Source: Cyclobacteriaceae bacterium (GTDB lineage Bacteria; Bacteroidota; Bacteroidia; Cytophagales; Cyclobacteriaceae). From it: a DNA stretch of 64,000 nt. Below, one piece after another: positions 62,421 to 64,000 of this stretch. The translations under genes and the position numbers were made by a program. The stretch covers positions 26,296 to 90,295 of the forward strand of contig JALHOT010000014.1 in the NCBI GenBank assembly GCA_022842845.1, in the 5' to 3' direction. Each line of letters starts with the position of its first letter. Within the stretch, counting starts at the first letter, position 1. Under the pieces are notes generated by a model. The model was not told the DNA's origin and searched no databases. It saw only the letters and a list, made by a program, of their open reading frames with translations.

Positions 62421-62747
62421 ATGTTTAATTTATTTTCAATGGGCACTAAAGCATTTGAAGACTTAGGTGGCCGCGAATTCAAAGACAAATTCACCGCTGC
62501 AGCGGGTGCAGTATTGGTAGATGTACGCACAGCAGGTGAATTTTCTTCAGGGACCATACAAGGAGCTAAGAATATTGACTTCATGTCACCCGCTTTCAAA
62601 GAGCAATTTTTAAAACTTGACAAAAACAAAGAGTATTTCTTATTCTGTCGCAGTGGTAACCGCAGCGGACAAGCGTGCAATATTTTGTCGAAGGAAGGTT
62701 ATAAAGTGTACAACCTCGCAGGAGGTGTTGGTGCATGGCCAAGATAA
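62421..62747 (+). CDS. Rhodanese-like sulfurtransferase
   Basis: Rhodanese of 108 residues. The active-site loop C76-R-S-G-N-R-S is preceded by VLVDVRTAGEFSSGTIQGAKNID. The N-terminal 15 residues, MFNLFSMGTKAFEDL, are an extension that may contact the membrane or a partner. It is cotranscribed with the second persulfide dioxygenase and may feed it persulfide, as single rhodaneses do in other such operons. A terminator follows. Confidence 0.93.
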   Translation: MFNLFSMGTKAFEDLGGREFKDKFTAAAGAVLVDVRTAGEFSSGTIQGAKNIDFMSPAFKEQFLKLDKNKEYFLFCRSGNRSGQACNILSKEGYKVYNLAGGVGAWPR

Positions 62748-62770
62748 GTAGGGAAGTGTAAGAGGGGTAA

Positions 62771-62800
62771 CAGGCAGCCATGGGGAGCTGCCTGTTTTTT
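62771..62800 (+). terminator. Intrinsic terminator
   Basis: An 8-bp stem (CAGGCAGC with GCTGCCTG), an 8-base loop and six T, 23 bases after the rhodanese stop codon. Confidence 0.9.
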
Positions 62801-62816
62801 TATTAAACGACATACA

Positions 62817-63056
62817 ATGAAGATTTGGAATAATTGGCAACTCGTTGGAGTAGCATGTGTAACGTTAGGTCTTGCTCCTTTCTTTCCTGAACCTCATATA
62901 TGGGGTAAGCTGCAATGGATTGCAGGCGGTGGTGTTGGCATGCAACCCATCGATTGGTTTGACACCCTGTTCCATGGATTACCCTGGTTATTATTAATCA
63001 GGCTTTTAATTTTAAAGGGTTTGAGCCTTATGAAAGCAACTGTTCAAAAGCAATAA
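62817..63056 (+). CDS. Small membrane protein
   Basis: Protein of 79 residues with two hydrophobic segments: LVGVACVTLGLAPFF near the N-terminus and WLLLIRLLILKGLSL near the end. Between them a Trp/Gly-rich loop, GKLQWIAGGGVGMQPIDWFD, lies probably outside. No domain is recognised. Homologues of this size are often found next to DUF2892-like genes. One base separates it from the next gene, so the two are cotranscribed; a terminator separates both from the rhodanese gene. Confidence 0.7.
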   Translation: MKIWNNWQLVGVACVTLGLAPFFPEPHIWGKLQWIAGGGVGMQPIDWFDTLFHGLPWLLLIRLLILKGLSLMKATVQKQ

Positions 63057-63057
63057 G

Positions 63058-63324
63058 ATGGAAGCGATTACACAAACATTATTGAACAACTGGCATTTTA
63101 TGCGCTGGTTGCGCTTAGGCCTTGGCTTATTCGTGGGCTACCAGGCAATTATATTGCATGATGTTTTTGCCGGTGTTATCTCAGGATTATTTTTATTCCA
63201 GGCCTTTACCAATACAGGATGTTGTGGTGCCTCCGGTTGTGCTGTGCCGACTAAGGCTAAAGGTACTGCCAAAGAAGGAGAGATGATTGAGTATGAGGAG
63301 GTAAAGGCAAAGGATTCGAAGTAG
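63058..63324 (+). CDS. Small membrane protein with Cys cluster
   Basis: Protein of 88 residues with two predicted helices (MRWLRLGLGLFVGYQAIIL and FAGVISGLFLFQAF) joined by a short turn. The motif GCCGASGCAVP (about 56-66) with three cysteines follows, then a soluble acidic tail. It resembles the DUF2892/YgaP-type small membrane proteins that accompany rhodaneses. The Cys-Cys-x4-Cys could carry sulfur or bind metal; neither is proven. Confidence 0.7.
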   Translation: MEAITQTLLNNWHFMRWLRLGLGLFVGYQAIILHDVFAGVISGLFLFQAFTNTGCCGASGCAVPTKAKGTAKEGEMIEYEEVKAKDSK

Positions 63325-63365
63325 TTTAAATAAGTAGTAACTTCGTTCATACAGCTTTAAAAAAA

Positions 63366-64000
63366 ATGTTCCGATTTGCAATTGGTTTACTATCACTTTT
63401 TTTTGTAATAGCTTCTTGTCAGATTGATAGGCGCGAAGATAATCGTGTTTATGTGGTAGGGGCTATGCGAAACGTGATGTGGAAGGGGCAACTGGGAGGT
63501 ACTATCGCCTTGGATACACTCACGCAACCAAGTCATTTGTTTGGACTCGGCCCTGTTGAAAATCTTACGGGTGAGTTAATGGTGTTGAATGGACGGTCCT
63601 ATAAATCCTCTGTTTTAACCGACTCAAGTATGCAAGTAGAGGAAACATTTCAGGTAAAAGCACCCTTCTTTGTATATACACGGGTCGATCATTGGATAGA
63701 ACAAGATTTGCCAGACAGTGTGAACAATCTTAAACAATTAGAGATTTATCTGGCTGACATTAGTAAAGAAGTGAAAGAACCTTTTGCCTTTAGATTAGAG
63801 GGGCTTGTAGAGGAGAGTCGGATTCATGTTGTAAACCTACCTCCATCGGTAGTTGTACGCACTCCGCAGGATGCACACCAAGGTCAGCAAAACTATAGTG
63901 TAATCAGGCAGCAAGTCACTGTACTTGGTTTTTTCTCAAAAAAGCATAAAGGAATTTTTACACATCATGATTCAAATATGCATATGCAATCGGAAGAGCA
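63366..64000 (+). CDS. Acetolactate decarboxylase-like lipoprotein, 3' end outside window
   Basis: The frame runs off the right edge, with 211 complete codons visible. The N-terminus has a lipoprotein signal, with FVIASC and Cys at residue 19. The mature part follows the alpha-acetolactate decarboxylase family: LFGLGPVENLTGELMVLNGRSYKS near 63-86 and a histidine-rich THHDSNMHMQS at the visible end, where the metal-binding histidines of the family lie. The known enzyme makes acetoin from acetolactate and is cytoplasmic in most bacteria. Export of this homologue is therefore unusual. The role is uncertain. Confidence 0.8.
   Translation, partial: MFRFAIGLLSLFFVIASCQIDRREDNRVYVVGAMRNVMWKGQLGGTIALDTLTQPSHLFGLGPVENLTGELMVLNGRSYKSSVLTDSSMQVEETFQVKAPFFVYTRVDHWIEQDLPDSVNNLKQLEIYLADISKEVKEPFAFRLEGLVEESRIHVVNLPPSVVVRTPQDAHQGQQNYSVIRQQVTVLGFFSKKHKGIFTHHDSNMHMQSEE

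Noticed and set aside
62757..62772. TGTAAG-N4-GTAACA, similar to the Crp/Fnr-type operator
   Set aside because: The right half does not match GTYAC, it lies just before and inside a terminator, and no -7 box is present at the fixed spacing.

Overview
The window looks like the chromosome of a Bacteroidota bacterium, most likely of the order Cytophagales. The signs are a protein of about 1880 residues with a type IX secretion C-terminal sorting domain, a TonB receptor with an N-terminal carboxypeptidase-regulatory-like domain, DUF5916 and DUF6132 proteins, a short RpoD-type sigma factor, promoters of the TTG-N19-TAnnTTTG type and very weak Shine-Dalgarno signals. Moderate GC and this mix fit a free-living aerobe. 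The species cannot be named from the sequence.

Layout. 1-2270: end of a sugar-transferase locus. 2343-7480: tRNA-Arg(CCG) followed by an AT-rich accessory stretch with a decayed serine recombinase, an orphan response regulator, a polyglycine lipoprotein and a beta-barrel protein. 7481-30127: housekeeping and transport genes: a MarR-like regulator divergent from a TonB receptor, a P-type ATPase, two cold-shock proteins, rpoD, a KAS III homologue, a MATE pump, a glycosyltransferase, tRNA-Arg(ACG) with a damaged partial copy of its 3' end, and an HlyD/FtsX/LolD-like export operon. 30222-37823: a three-gene operon for a membrane-anchored Kre9/KNH-like protein, a giant beta-propeller surface protein and a secreted caspase-like protease. 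38021-43755: purB, a DUF5916 outer-membrane protein, a ferredoxin-NADP-reductase-type flavoprotein and a zinc-ribbon membrane protein.

43896-63324 is a large locus for reduced sulfur compounds. It encodes a Crp/Fnr regulator, a TauE/SafE exporter, a YeeE-type thiosulfate transporter split in two, a TsdA-like dihaem thiosulfate dehydrogenase with its own outer-membrane protein, two persulfide dioxygenase-rhodanese fusions, four separate rhodaneses, a DsrE protein, a SoxB-like thiosulfohydrolase without other Sox genes, a thioredoxin, a small-molecule methyltransferase and several small membrane proteins. The parts suggest uptake of thiosulfate, its oxidation at the membrane, and transfer and oxidation of sulfane sulfur in the cell.

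The strongest new observation is regulatory. Eight promoters in this locus carry a 16-bp palindrome, TGTRAC-N4-GTYACR. In all eight its centre lies exactly 29.5 bp upstream of the first base of a TAnnTTTG-like -7 box, and no TTG -33 box is present. This is the geometry of a class II activator site near -41.5. The Crp/Fnr protein in the locus has the REVVSR recognition helix expected to read TGTGA. The window ends inside a gene for a lipoprotein related to acetolactate decarboxylase.
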